64,000 bases of DNA from contig SVBH01000006.1 of assembly GCA_015058985.1 (NCBI GenBank), positions 1 to 64,000 on the forward strand. Direction: 5' to 3'. The stretch comes from Erysipelotrichaceae bacterium (GTDB lineage Bacteria > Bacillota_I > Bacilli_A > RFN20 > DUOF01). Numbering within the stretch: the first letter of the stretch is position 1; every line of letters starts with the position of its first letter. A program made the position numbers and the translations under genes. Below the pieces are notes generated by a model, which was given only the letters and a program-made list of their open reading frames with translations, was not told the origin of the DNA and ran no database searches. Shown piece after piece: positions 8,349 through 15,853 of the stretch.

Positions 8349-8801
8349 CTATTCAACATAAAAAGTAAAAACAAACTTAGACTCTCTGATAATTTCACCT
8401 TTTAAAGCAAACATCATTCCACTTAAAAAATCGAGCATCCTAACAATGTCTTCTTTTTTCATCATAGAAGTATCCACGGTAACCTTAGTTCCTCTTATAA
8501 TTTGGTTAGCAATTTCCTCTGTTTCCTCAAAAGTGCGTGGAGTATATTCTTTATCATTATTTACAAAGCTACTTGCAAAATCAGAATTAAACACTCTTTG
8601 TTTTTCTTCCTTAATAGGTTCTTTGATAGTAACTTCTTCAGGAGTAGAAAGTGATACAGGTTCAGATATATTTTGTTGCTTTTCAAGTTCAGCTCTATAT
8701 TGAGTATTTAAATTCCTCAAACTTTTTTCATTACTATCGTGAATTAATTTATCATCATCATCTTTAAATAAATTAGATTTAATTTTCTTAAAAAGTCCCA
8801 T
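8349..8801 (-). CDS. sepF: Cell division protein SepF
   Basis: SepF aligns FtsZ filaments and links them to the membrane. The protein has 150 residues. It starts with an amphipathic membrane-binding helix (MGLFKKIKSNLF), followed by a charged linker and a C-terminal SepF domain (about 70-150) with the VTVDTSMMKKED and RMLDFLSGM segments. I start it at ATG 8801, six bases after GAGGTG; the upstream GTG at 8810 lies inside the SD. It is followed directly by ylmH. Confidence 0.93.
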   Translation of the reverse strand: MGLFKKIKSNLFKDDDDKLIHDSNEKSLRNLNTQYRAELEKQQNISEPVSLSTPEEVTIKEPIKEEKQRVFNSDFASSFVNNDKEYTPRTFEETEEIANQIIRGTKVTVDTSMMKKEDIVRMLDFLSGMMFALKGEIIRESKFVFTFYVE

Positions 8802-8855
8802 ATCTAACACCTCAATTTACTTTAACATATAAATCATAAAAAGACAAAACAAAAC

Positions 8856-8880
8856 ATAAAAAAATGCTCTTGCGAGCATT
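8856..8880 (-). terminator. Intrinsic terminator of the repeat-protein gene
   Basis: The stem AATGCTC/GAGCATT with a 4-base loop is followed on the minus strand by a run of T just after the stop at 8882. Confidence 0.85.
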
Positions 8881-8881
8881 C

Positions 8882-10372
8882 TTATTTAGCAGTAGCTTTA
8901 TTAGCTTCTTTTTGTTTTAAATATTTTAAATAAACGCTAGATTCACTTGATTTTTTACGAGTAGATTTAGGTTTTTCAATTTCTACTGCTACTCTAGTAA
9001 TAGTAGAATTTCCTTCATATCTATCAATAACAGTTTTTCTAGATTTAATCTTAGAAGACATAGAATTTTTATATTTTAGATATGTTGGTGATTCACTTGA
9101 TTTTTTCTTTGTTGTAGTTGTAGAAGTACTTGATGTTACTGGTGTACTTTTACTTGTAGTTGTTGTTGATGTTACTGGTGTAGTCTTACTTGTAGATTTG
9201 CCAGTGTATTTTAAGTAAGTTGCTGACTCACTCGATTTTTTCTTTGTTGTAGTTGTAGAAGTACTTGATGTTATAGGTGTACTCTTACTTGTAGTTGTTG
9301 TTGATGTTACTGGTGTAGTCTTACTTGTAGATTTGCCAGTATATTTTAAGTAAGTTGCTGACTCACTTGATTTTTTCTTTGTTGTAGTTGTAGAAGTACT
9401 TGATGTTATAGGTGTACTCTTACTTGTTGTTGTTGATGTTATTGGTGTAGTCTTACTTGTAGATTTGCCAGTATATTTTAAGTAAGTTGGTGATTCACTT
9501 GATTTTTTCTTTGCTGTAGTTGTAGAAGTACTTGATGTTATAGGTGTACTTTTACTTGTAGTTGTTGTTGATGTTACTGGCGTAGTCTTAATTGTAGATT
9601 TGCCAGTGTATTTTAAGTAAGTTGCTGACTCACTTGATTTTTTCTTTGTAATTGTTTTACTATCTTTAGAAGAACTATTATCTTTTAAGGTCATTAAGTT
9701 TTTGATATTAGTCAAACCACTATAAGCATAGATATAATTTTCAACATATTTAGGGAATGTATTAGTTTCTGTTAAATCAAAATTAAGTGCTACATTCTTT
9801 TCTTTTGCTTTATTGATAAGTTTTCTCTTAGCAAATTGCAATTGGCAATCTTTAATAACTTCTTCATATAACTGACCACTTATTAACATAGAATCAATTC
9901 TTTTTAATACTTTAATTTGCATTGAAATAGGACCATAGTATTCTTCATTCTTACCACTATTATTAAAATAAATATACCCTAAAATTCCCAATGTAATCAT
10001 TGATAAAGACGCAAACAACCAAATCAAACTACTGCTTTTTATTACTGAATAAATTATTCCTCCAACAAGGATAGGAATGAACACTAAAGCAATATCATAA
10101 ATTAAAGATCTTGATTTATGGAATGATTTAAATCCTTGGTATCTTTTTCTTTCTAATGTAAGTGTTTGATTGTTAGAGATAATATCAAGACATTTTAAAG
10201 AAGAATATTTTTCCTCTAATTTGTAGCTTTGTTTTAAACTTTGATAATCTTCATTAGTTTTAAAAATATCTTCATAATATTTATCAATTAATTGAATTTT
10301 TGTTTTTGTTTTGTACATGGTTTCACATGCTTTTTCCAATTGAATGTAGGCATTTTTGTCAGTTTTAGTCAT
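8882..10372 (-). CDS. Two-span membrane protein with Ser/Thr/Lys tandem repeats
   Basis: I do not recognise a family for this 496-residue protein. Residues 1-85 are helical and charged. Two adjacent membrane spans follow (about 90-112 and 115-136). Residues 140-240 form a second helical region. From 243 to 422 there are four near-identical repeats of about 45 residues, each starting KKKSSESxTYLKYTGKST and continuing with Thr/Ser/Pro. Two degenerate copies of the KKSSESxxYLKY motif follow, the last at the C terminus. Basic residues flank both spans on the outer side, so both ends probably face the cytoplasm. AGGAGGT precedes the ATG at 10372. It sits between sigG and sepF, where B. subtilis has ylmA-ylmE, so a role in division or sporulation is possible but unproven. 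Confidence 0.8.
   Translation of the reverse strand: MTKTDKNAYIQLEKACETMYKTKTKIQLIDKYYEDIFKTNEDYQSLKQSYKLEEKYSSLKCLDIISNNQTLTLERKRYQGFKSFHKSRSLIYDIALVFIPILVGGIIYSVIKSSSLIWLFASLSMITLGILGYIYFNNSGKNEEYYGPISMQIKVLKRIDSMLISGQLYEEVIKDCQLQFAKRKLINKAKEKNVALNFDLTETNTFPKYVENYIYAYSGLTNIKNLMTLKDNSSSKDSKTITKKKSSESATYLKYTGKSTIKTTPVTSTTTTSKSTPITSSTSTTTAKKKSSESPTYLKYTGKSTSKTTPITSTTTSKSTPITSSTSTTTTKKKSSESATYLKYTGKSTSKTTPVTSTTTTSKSTPITSSTSTTTTKKKSSESATYLKYTGKSTSKTTPVTSTTTTSKSTPVTSSTSTTTTKKKSSESPTYLKYKNSMSSKIKSRKTVIDRYEGNSTITRVAVEIEKPKSTRKKSSESSVYLKYLKQKEANKATAK
9107..9646 (-). repeat. Four in-frame tandem repeats, unit 135 bp (one unit 132 bp)
   Basis: Four consecutive units encode residues 243-422 of the membrane protein. 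The units are nearly identical at DNA level. They differ by a few codons (Ala/Pro after SSES, Val/Ile after TTP and STP), and the second lacks one Thr codon. The unit is a multiple of three, so gain or loss of copies keeps the frame. Partial copies continue to about 8906. Confidence 0.95.
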
Positions 10373-10459
10373 ACATGTACCTCCTAAGTATTTTTATTAT
10401 ACAATAAAGAGGTTAAAAATCAAAACAAAATCGATAAAAAGTGTTTAAATTATTGGGTT

Positions 10460-11233
10460 TTAGAAAAAACTTTTCAAAGTTTTGATAGCGTCTTTTTCAA
10501 TTCGTGAAATTTGTGCCTGACTTACATCTAATTCTTCTGCTATTTCCATTTGAGTTTTATAGTTGAAAAATCGATCATTTATTATTTTTTTCTCTTGCTC
10601 ATTTAATTTAGTTAAAGCTTTTTGTAAAGTAAATAAATTGATCATTTTATCTTCAGAAAAAGACTCATCACTTATTTGATCAAGCAAATATAAATTATCG
10701 CCATAATTAGTAGTGATTGTACTTTGCAAAGAACTTACTCCCAGTGTAGAATCTATCGCTTCTTTAATTTGATATTCTTTTACATTCAATTTTTTTGCTA
10801 GATACTCATTAGTAGGCTCAACACCATTTTTATTTAAATAATCCTCTTTTTCTTTCATGATTTGATACGCTAAATCTTTAATTTGTCTTGATATCCTTAA
10901 AGCATTATTATCTCTTAAATATCTTTTTATTTCTCCATTAATCATTGGAACGGCATAAGTAGAAAATTTTAAATTCTTAGACACATCAAAATTATCAATT
11001 GATTTGATAAGTCCTATGCAACCAACTTGAAATAAATCCTCAATGTTATCAGTTCTATCTGAAAATCTTTTTATAAGTGATAACACTAATTTCATGTTCC
11101 CTTTAACCAATTGATCTTTAGCATTTTCATCTCCTGCTTGTGCTCTTAAAAACAAAGCTTCGCTATCCTTATCACTAATGACCTTCAACTTATTTATATC
11201 TAAATTATTGATTGTTATTTTTTTACTAGCCAA
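10460..11233 (-). CDS. sigG: RNA polymerase sigma-G factor (late forespore)
   Basis: SigG directs late gene expression in the forespore. The sequence carries region 2 (DLFQVGCIGLIKSIDNFD, STYAVPMINGEIKRYLRDNN) and region 4 (KTQMEIAEELDVSQAQISRIEKDAIK), close to B. subtilis SigG. I place the start at TTG 11233, giving 257 residues. It lies eight bases after the SD GAGAGGGG, and from there the N terminus aligns without gaps with B. subtilis Met1. An ATG at 11257 has no SD. The SD lies in one arm of a hairpin in the sigE-sigG gap. The gene follows sigE as in B. subtilis. Confidence 0.95.
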   Translation of the reverse strand: MASKKITINNLDINKLKVISDKDSEALFLRAQAGDENAKDQLVKGNMKLVLSLIKRFSDRTDNIEDLFQVGCIGLIKSIDNFDVSKNLKFSTYAVPMINGEIKRYLRDNNALRISRQIKDLAYQIMKEKEDYLNKNGVEPTNEYLAKKLNVKEYQIKEAIDSTLGVSSLQSTITTNYGDNLYLLDQISDESFSEDKMINLFTLQKALTKLNEQEKKIINDRFFNYKTQMEIAEELDVSQAQISRIEKDAIKTLKSFF

Positions 11234-11237
11234 AATA

Positions 11238-11276
11238 AAAACCCCTCTCTTACTCATTTTGAGACAAAAGGGATTT
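11238..11276 (-). promoter_or_regulatory. Hairpin that sequesters the sigG SD
   Basis: On the minus strand, AAATCCCTTTT (11266-11276) can pair over 11 bp, including three or more G-U pairs, with GAGAGGGGTTT (11239-11249). The second arm contains the whole sigG SD, and the T run after it could also make the structure a weak terminator. In B. subtilis a hairpin is known to block translation of sigG on read-through mRNA from the spoIIG promoter; this looks like the same arrangement. Confidence 0.7.
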
Positions 11277-11287
11277 ATTTATACAAT

Positions 11288-11977
11288 TTAACTAGTAATT
11301 TTTACTTTTAATTTCTTAATTATCTTTTTTTCAAGTCTTGATATATAGCTTTGGGAAATGTTCAAATAATCTGCAACCTCTTTTTGAGTCATTTCAGGGT
11401 TATTATTTAGACCATATCTCAAATTTAAAATTAATTGTTCTCGTTTTTTTAAAGTTTGAATAGCTTCTTTTACCTTATCCTTAGATTCTTTCATAGAATA
11501 ATCTTCTGAAATGTAATATGCTTCCGTTCCTATAACATCGGCCAACGCAAGTTCATTCCCATCATAATCGACATTTAAAGGTTCATCAATTGATACTTCA
11601 ACTTTACTACGACTCTTTTTTCTAAGAAACATCAGTATTTCATTTTCGATACATCTAGAAGCATAAGTGGCCAGTTTTATGTTTTTATCAGGTTTAAAAG
11701 TCTTTACTCCTTTTATTAAACCCAAAGTACCTATACTGATCAAATCCTCTAAATTATAAGAATTAGTTTCATATCTTTTTGCAACATAAACTACTAATCG
11801 TAAATTATGTTCTATTAATTTGTTTCTCGCTTCGATTGAACCTTGCATATTTTCTAAAACATATTTATCTTCTTCCTCTTTTAACAAAGGAGCAGCTAAA
11901 GTTTCACTTCCATTTATATAATCTACTTCTCCAAATGATAAAAATTTGAAAATCTTATTTTTCCATTTCCTAAACAT
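11288..11977 (-). CDS. sigE: RNA polymerase sigma-E factor precursor (early mother cell)
   Basis: Pro-SigE is made before polar division and activated by SpoIIGA in the mother cell. The protein has 229 residues from ATG 11977, which follows AAGGAGG by five bases; the codons upstream belong to the SD region. A basic, amphipathic pro-sequence (MFRKWKNKIFKFLSFGEV) precedes the conserved YINGSE segment, near which B. subtilis pro-SigE is cleaved. Region 2 (DLISIGTLGLIKGV, YASRCIENEILMFLRK) and region 4 (TQKEVADYLNISQSYISRLEK) are typical. The pro-sequence looks several residues shorter than in B. subtilis. The gene starts 10 bases after spoIIGA. Confidence 0.96.
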   Translation of the reverse strand: MFRKWKNKIFKFLSFGEVDYINGSETLAAPLLKEEEDKYVLENMQGSIEARNKLIEHNLRLVVYVAKRYETNSYNLEDLISIGTLGLIKGVKTFKPDKNIKLATYASRCIENEILMFLRKKSRSKVEVSIDEPLNVDYDGNELALADVIGTEAYYISEDYSMKESKDKVKEAIQTLKKREQLILNLRYGLNNNPEMTQKEVADYLNISQSYISRLEKKIIKKLKVKITS

Positions 11978-11987
11978 AATTTCCTCC

Positions 11988-12713
11988 TTATAGAACAAAT
12001 GCACTCAACAAACATTCACATCCATTAAACATTCTATCAGAATGAGCAAAAATAACTTTTTTAACCTTGTTTTTAATTAATATTTCACCTTCTTGATATT
12101 TTGTTATATAAGTTTCATTTACCTTTTCAAAAGTTAAAAAATCTTCACTTTCAAAATTTTTAATATTAATAAAAACGACAGGTTTGCTTTTATAGATTAA
12201 AGTGTTCCCAGAATCATAATATCCTCGCATTCTATAAATTTTTCCATTTATAAATACTACGACCTTATAATGAAATTTATGAATGGAAACGAATTTTTTA
12301 AACAAAAGACTTACATAATAAATTAATAGTACTGCTAAGGGATAAAGAAAAAAAACCATAAATGATTTACTATTAGTAAGATTTAAAATTTGCATTCTGT
12401 AAATTAGATGAGGGGTTATTACAGGTCCAAATGCGATAAAAGAAAAAACAACTACAGCAAACGTTATTATTGTTTTAAAACATTTTCTTTTAAATCTCAC
12501 TACTAAGAATAAGAGAAATAGGAAATATAATTGATATGAATAAACAGAAAAACATATCAATAGACAATTGATAAAGGTAATCAAAATAATAATTATTTTA
12601 TCTGCTTTCTTTACTTTAAATTCCAATAAGAAAGAAGTAAGGTAAAAAGCAGAAATATACATTATTGAATTACCTATAAAAGATAAATCTAATATGGTAG
12701 TTATCTTTATCAC
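11988..12713 (-). CDS. spoIIGA: Pro-SigE processing aspartyl protease SpoIIGA
   Basis: SpoIIGA is a membrane protease that cleaves pro-SigE after a signal from the forespore. The N-terminal 140 residues contain about five membrane spans. The cytoplasmic C-terminal domain carries YYDSGNTL (165-172) with catalytic Asp167, matching the DTGN/DSGN motif of the family. At 241 residues it is shorter than B. subtilis SpoIIGA (309), mostly at the C terminus. The reading frame opens with GTG 12713, which lies only a few bases after the predicted transcription start. The next in-frame ATG (12662) would remove half of the first span, so GTG is preferred but uncertain. Confidence 0.88.
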   Translation of the reverse strand: MIKITTILDLSFIGNSIMYISAFYLTSFLLEFKVKKADKIIIILITFINCLLICFSVYSYQLYFLFLLFLVVRFKRKCFKTIITFAVVVFSFIAFGPVITPHLIYRMQILNLTNSKSFMVFFLYPLAVLLIYYVSLLFKKFVSIHKFHYKVVVFINGKIYRMRGYYDSGNTLIYKSKPVVFINIKNFESEDFLTFEKVNETYITKYQEGEILIKNKVKKVIFAHSDRMFNGCECLLSAFVL

Positions 12714-12721
12714 CCTACTTC

Positions 12722-12754
12722 ATTATAAAAAAAGAAAAGAGAAAAAAATGTCAA
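12722..12754 (-). promoter_or_regulatory. spoIIG-type promoter with a 21-base spacer
   Basis: A perfect -35 (TTGACA, 12749-12754) and a perfect -10 (TATAAT, 12722-12727) are 21 bases apart. The spacer is a pure T/C tract on the coding strand. The B. subtilis spoIIG promoter is known for consensus boxes with a 22-base spacer and for activation by Spo0A bound near the -35. Here TTTGACA over the -35 differs by one base from the core of the Spo0A box (TTCGACA). Confidence 0.75.
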
Positions 12755-12780
12755 AAAAAAGTAGAAAATTAATTCTACTT
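12751..12780 (-). terminator. Intrinsic terminator of the M24 peptidase gene
   Basis: The stem AAGTAGAA/TTCTACTT (12773-12780 with 12759-12766) is followed by eight T. The stem contains the stop codon TAG at 12775, and the T run merges into the -35 of the spoIIG promoter. Confidence 0.8.
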
Positions 12781-13845
12781 AATAATTGTTAATTTTTTAC
12801 TAGATTTAGTTAAAATTTCACAGCCATTTTTTGTAACCAAAATATCATCCTCAATTCTAACTCCACCCAATCCTGGAACATAAATACCAGGTTCAATCGT
12901 AAAGACCATATTTTCCTCTATTATTACCTCAGACGTTAGATACACACCGAGTTCATCATGAATCAATAAGCCTATTCCATGACCAGTTGAATGAGTAAAA
13001 TATTCACCATATCCCTTAGAAGTAATATAATCACGAGCAGCTTTATCGACTTCTCCTATTTTAATACCTGGCTTTACTGCTTTTATAGCGGCAAGATTAG
13101 CATTTAAAACAACGTCATATATTTCTTTCATTTGTTTATTTTTAACCTTATCTAAGACAATCGTTCTAGTTATATCAGAACAGTATCCTTTATATTTTGC
13201 CCCAAAATCAATAGTAATGAAATCACCTGCTGTAACCCTTTTATTAGTAGCAATTCCATGAGGCATAGATCCATTTTTACCACTTACGACTATAGTATCA
13301 AAGGAAGGGCATTCTGCTCCTAGTTTTTTCATTGTACTTTCAACAAAATCCTTAATTTCAATTTCTTTAAGGCCAGGTTTTACATACTTCTTAATTTGTT
13401 TGAAAGTTGAATCGACAATAGAAACTGCTTTTCTTAAATAAAATAGTTCAATAGCATCTTTTACTGCTCTAACGTTAGTTAAGTCAACGGGAGTTAATTT
13501 TACTCCAACATTTTTCAGCAAATTATTATATAAAAATACTCGCATATTTTTATCTTCAAAACCTATTTCTTTAATTTCTTCTAGTTCTAAAACTTCTTTA
13601 ATCTTTTCATAAAAATTTCTAGTAAACAAAACAACTTTTACATCTTCTGTTTCCTTAATAGCTCGTTCATAATATCTAGCATCTACAAACAAATAAACAT
13701 TATACTTAGTTAGTAAAACATAGGTATCATCACTTTCATCCCTCAAACCTCCTACATAATACTTGTTTTCATATGAAGTTAAAAAGATGCCTTTCAAATT
13801 ATTTTTTTCTAAAACCCTTCTAAATTTTTCTACTCTTTCTTTCAT
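12775..13845 (-). CDS. M24 family Xaa-Pro aminopeptidase/dipeptidase
   Basis: This metallopeptidase removes residues next to proline. It has 356 residues: an N-terminal creatinase-like domain (about 1-125) and a C-terminal pita-bread fold. Metal ligands can be read in TIDFGAKYKGYCSDITRT (two Asp), HSTGHGIG (His), FTIEPG (Glu) and RIEDD (Glu). It resembles YqhT of B. subtilis, whose gene lies beside efp and spoIIIA; here efp and spoIIIAH are also close. ATG 13845 follows AGGGTGAT, and the GTG at 13854 is part of that SD. Confidence 0.92.
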   Translation of the reverse strand: MKERVEKFRRVLEKNNLKGIFLTSYENKYYVGGLRDESDDTYVLLTKYNVYLFVDARYYERAIKETEDVKVVLFTRNFYEKIKEVLELEEIKEIGFEDKNMRVFLYNNLLKNVGVKLTPVDLTNVRAVKDAIELFYLRKAVSIVDSTFKQIKKYVKPGLKEIEIKDFVESTMKKLGAECPSFDTIVVSGKNGSMPHGIATNKRVTAGDFITIDFGAKYKGYCSDITRTIVLDKVKNKQMKEIYDVVLNANLAAIKAVKPGIKIGEVDKAARDYITSKGYGEYFTHSTGHGIGLLIHDELGVYLTSEVIIEENMVFTIEPGIYVPGLGGVRIEDDILVTKNGCEILTKSSKKLTIIK

Positions 13846-13897
13846 TTTTATCACCCTAAACCAATATTATTATAGACTTTTAAATATTGTTTAGCAA

Positions 13898-13920
13898 ATA
13901 AAAAACTCCTTCTAGGAGTT
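13898..13920 (-). terminator. Intrinsic terminator of the GNAT gene
   Basis: The stem AACTCCT/AGGAGTT with a 3-base loop is followed on the minus strand by a T run; it overlaps the stop codon at 13919. Confidence 0.8.
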
Positions 13921-14578
13921 ATCTACTTATTTTTATAATATCTTTTTCTAAATTTTTATCATTTAACATAGATAAACTTTCATGAATTAATAAATCACCA
14001 CATTTTTTATATCCATAGTCTTTTTCTCTATCAAACTTTTTAAATATGATTTTTTCATCAACTCCAAAATTAACCAAAGGTTTAATTAAATCATCTTTTA
14101 ATTCCTTATATTTATTGGAATTATTATAAAATTCATCATAATCGACTATTTTAAAACCATTTTTTTCATAAAAATATCTAGCTCTTGACTCCAATTCTTC
14201 TGTTGAACAAAATATTCCATTTTTCTTATCATCACTTAATTGCTGAGGGTCATAAGAACCATATATAAATTTACAAGTATCTTCCTTTAAAAAATAATTC
14301 ATTAAATTGTTCATTTGTTTTCCTATGCCTTGACCTCGATTATCATGATAAGTATATATAACATCCAAACAAGTTACACTATCAGTAAACTTACTAAAAT
14401 GAATATATCCAAGACAATTTTTAGAAGCATCATAAACATTGATACTAATACAATTTCTAAGTTTAACTGCTAATCCAAAGCAAATGTTTTGATAATCATC
14501 AAGAAAAAGTGCTACATAAGCTTCTCTATTAAGAGTATTTTTTTTCTTAACATCTTCAATTATTTTTTCAATGTCCAT
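13919..14578 (-). CDS. GNAT-family N-acetyltransferase
   Basis: The 219-residue protein has a GNAT fold. The acetyl-CoA binding motif A reads YHDNRGQGIGKQMNNLMN (about residues 95-112), and motif B ends in RARYFYEKNGFKIVDYDE (about 148-165). The N-terminal 40 and C-terminal 45 residues are extensions without a known match. GGAAGTGAT precedes the ATG at 14578. It sits between the M24 peptidase and spoIIIAH and has its own terminator. The substrate cannot be predicted. Confidence 0.82.
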   Translation of the reverse strand: MDIEKIIEDVKKKNTLNREAYVALFLDDYQNICFGLAVKLRNCISINVYDASKNCLGYIHFSKFTDSVTCLDVIYTYHDNRGQGIGKQMNNLMNYFLKEDTCKFIYGSYDPQQLSDDKKNGIFCSTEELESRARYFYEKNGFKIVDYDEFYNNSNKYKELKDDLIKPLVNFGVDEKIIFKKFDREKDYGYKKCGDLLIHESLSMLNDKNLEKDIIKISR

Positions 14579-14651
14579 GTTATCACTTCCATATTAATTT
14601 TATAAAAATACGAAGGATTAAAACATAAATGAGAAGTATCTTGTTGAAAAA

Positions 14652-15131
14652 CTATTTAAAAGAAACCTCAATCATTTTACTACCACATTCTTTTTGTAAT
14701 GCCGCAATTACTGTAGCAGCATCTAGAGGAGTCGCATCTTTTTTACTTACTATCGCTTTAACGGCATCAGGTTTAATTTGAACAAAAGCAGTCTTATATC
14801 CTAAATCAATAATTGCTTGTTTTAATTCTTTTTCTTTATCCCTATTTTTATTTAAATTATATATATTATTTAACGCAGTTGCCTTCGCAGCATTTGATTC
14901 CTCACTAGAAAAAACGACATCTTCTTGAGAAGATACATATAATTCATATTCACTTTCTTTTTCTAACTCCAAAGATACAAAGTAAGCGTTTTCTCCTTCT
15001 TCAACACTTACACTCACTTGCAAATCATCATTATTGGTATTTGGTACTGAAAATGGAACCATTACATAATATACTCCTAAAACTAAAGTTAAACTGAACA
15101 ATGAAATAAAGGCTAACAATTTTTTATTCAT
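14652..15131 (-). CDS. spoIIIAH: SpoIIIAH-like sporulation channel protein
   Basis: SpoIIIAH sits in the mother-cell engulfing membrane and binds forespore SpoIIQ to form a channel. The protein has 159 residues: one N-terminal membrane span (about 5-25), a short acidic linker, then a helical region with SNAAKATALNNIYNLNK and a C-terminal ring-building fold (about 95-159). It is shorter than in B. subtilis (218), mainly in the linker. GGGAGG precedes ATG 15131. It lies near efp and the M24 gene as in B. subtilis, but spoIIIAA-AG are not beside it. Confidence 0.85.
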   Translation of the reverse strand: MNKKLLAFISLFSLTLVLGVYYVMVPFSVPNTNNDDLQVSVSVEEGENAYFVSLELEKESEYELYVSSQEDVVFSSEESNAAKATALNNIYNLNKNRDKEKELKQAIIDLGYKTAFVQIKPDAVKAIVSKKDATPLDAATVIAALQKECGSKMIEVSFK

Positions 15132-15189
15132 TTTATTTCCTCCCTAATATTATTTATTCAGTTAACACTAATAATATTCCTATGAAAAT

Positions 15190-15212
15190 AAAAAAAACAT
15201 ATCACTGATATG
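15190..15212 (-). terminator. Intrinsic terminator of the 15216-15734 gene
   Basis: The stem CATATCA/TGATATG is followed on the minus strand by eight T, directly after the stop codon at 15216. Confidence 0.8.
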
Positions 15213-15215
15213 CTT

Positions 15216-15734
15216 TTATCTTTTTATTTCTTTAGATTTTTCTTCTATGACTTTTTCTATTTCATCATGAATGTAAATAAATCCTTCATCATAAGCAATC
15301 TTAGAGAAAATCATTAATTGCTCTACAACAGATAAATTTTCATCAAAATAAGGTTTCAATTGTCTAATAAATAACATTAGGTGTGTGTCATCAGAAGTCA
15401 TAAGTCCTTTATACTTTTTAAAATAATAATTATAAGCTTCTTTATAATTTCCCTCTATTAAACTAGTTCTTGCCTTTTCAAAAACAAAAGATCTATTGGA
15501 ACTAAGTACGCATTTAATTTCTTCATACATCTTAATTAATTTTGAAAGATTTGAAAAATTATCTATCTGCAAAGTAGAAGAATTTTTTGCTAAATTTCCA
15601 AGTTCTGTAAGATACTTGTGCATAACTTTAGATTCTTCCTTTGCTATTTCTATTTTTCCATCTAAAAATGACCAATAAGCAACTTTATAACTTTCTTTAA
15701 TAAGTGTTTCTAATTCTTCTATTCTCTTTTTCAT
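15216..15734 (-). CDS. Hypothetical helical protein, 172 aa
   Basis: This is an unrecognised, soluble, all-helical protein rich in Lys and Glu; the pattern AxxSLIEGNYKEAYNYYFKKY (about residues 100-120) resembles a TPR-like helix pair. ATG 15734 follows AAGGAGA by six bases; an ATG two codons upstream overlaps the SD. It lies between EF-P and spoIIIAH with a terminator of its own. A sporulation role is possible only by position. Confidence 0.65.
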   Translation of the reverse strand: MKKRIEELETLIKESYKVAYWSFLDGKIEIAKEESKVMHKYLTELGNLAKNSSTLQIDNFSNLSKLIKMYEEIKCVLSSNRSFVFEKARTSLIEGNYKEAYNYYFKKYKGLMTSDDTHLMLFIRQLKPYFDENLSVVEQLMIFSKIAYDEGFIYIHDEIEKVIEEKSKEIKR

Positions 15735-15825
15735 AATCATTCTCCTTAAAAGCATAAATATTTTAAAAGTTTATTTTTCTCTTTTAAACGACAAAAATGA
15801 TATTTGTTGAAAATTATAATATAAA

Positions 15826-15850
15826 TAAAAAAGTCCAATTACTTGGACTT
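15826..15850 (-). terminator. Intrinsic terminator of efp
   Basis: The stem AAGTCCAA/TTGGACTT is followed on the minus strand by a T run just after the stop at 15854. Confidence 0.85.
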
Positions 15851-15853
15851 AAA

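Noticed and set aside
9107-9646. Regular repeats suggesting a CRISPR array
   Set aside because: The repeats are 135 bases long, adjacent, in frame and coding; there are no spacers or cas genes.
11278-11300. Forespore (SigF-type) promoter in front of sigG
   Set aside because: A GTATA -35-like element is present, but no matching GG-type -10 lies at the right distance, so it is not listed.
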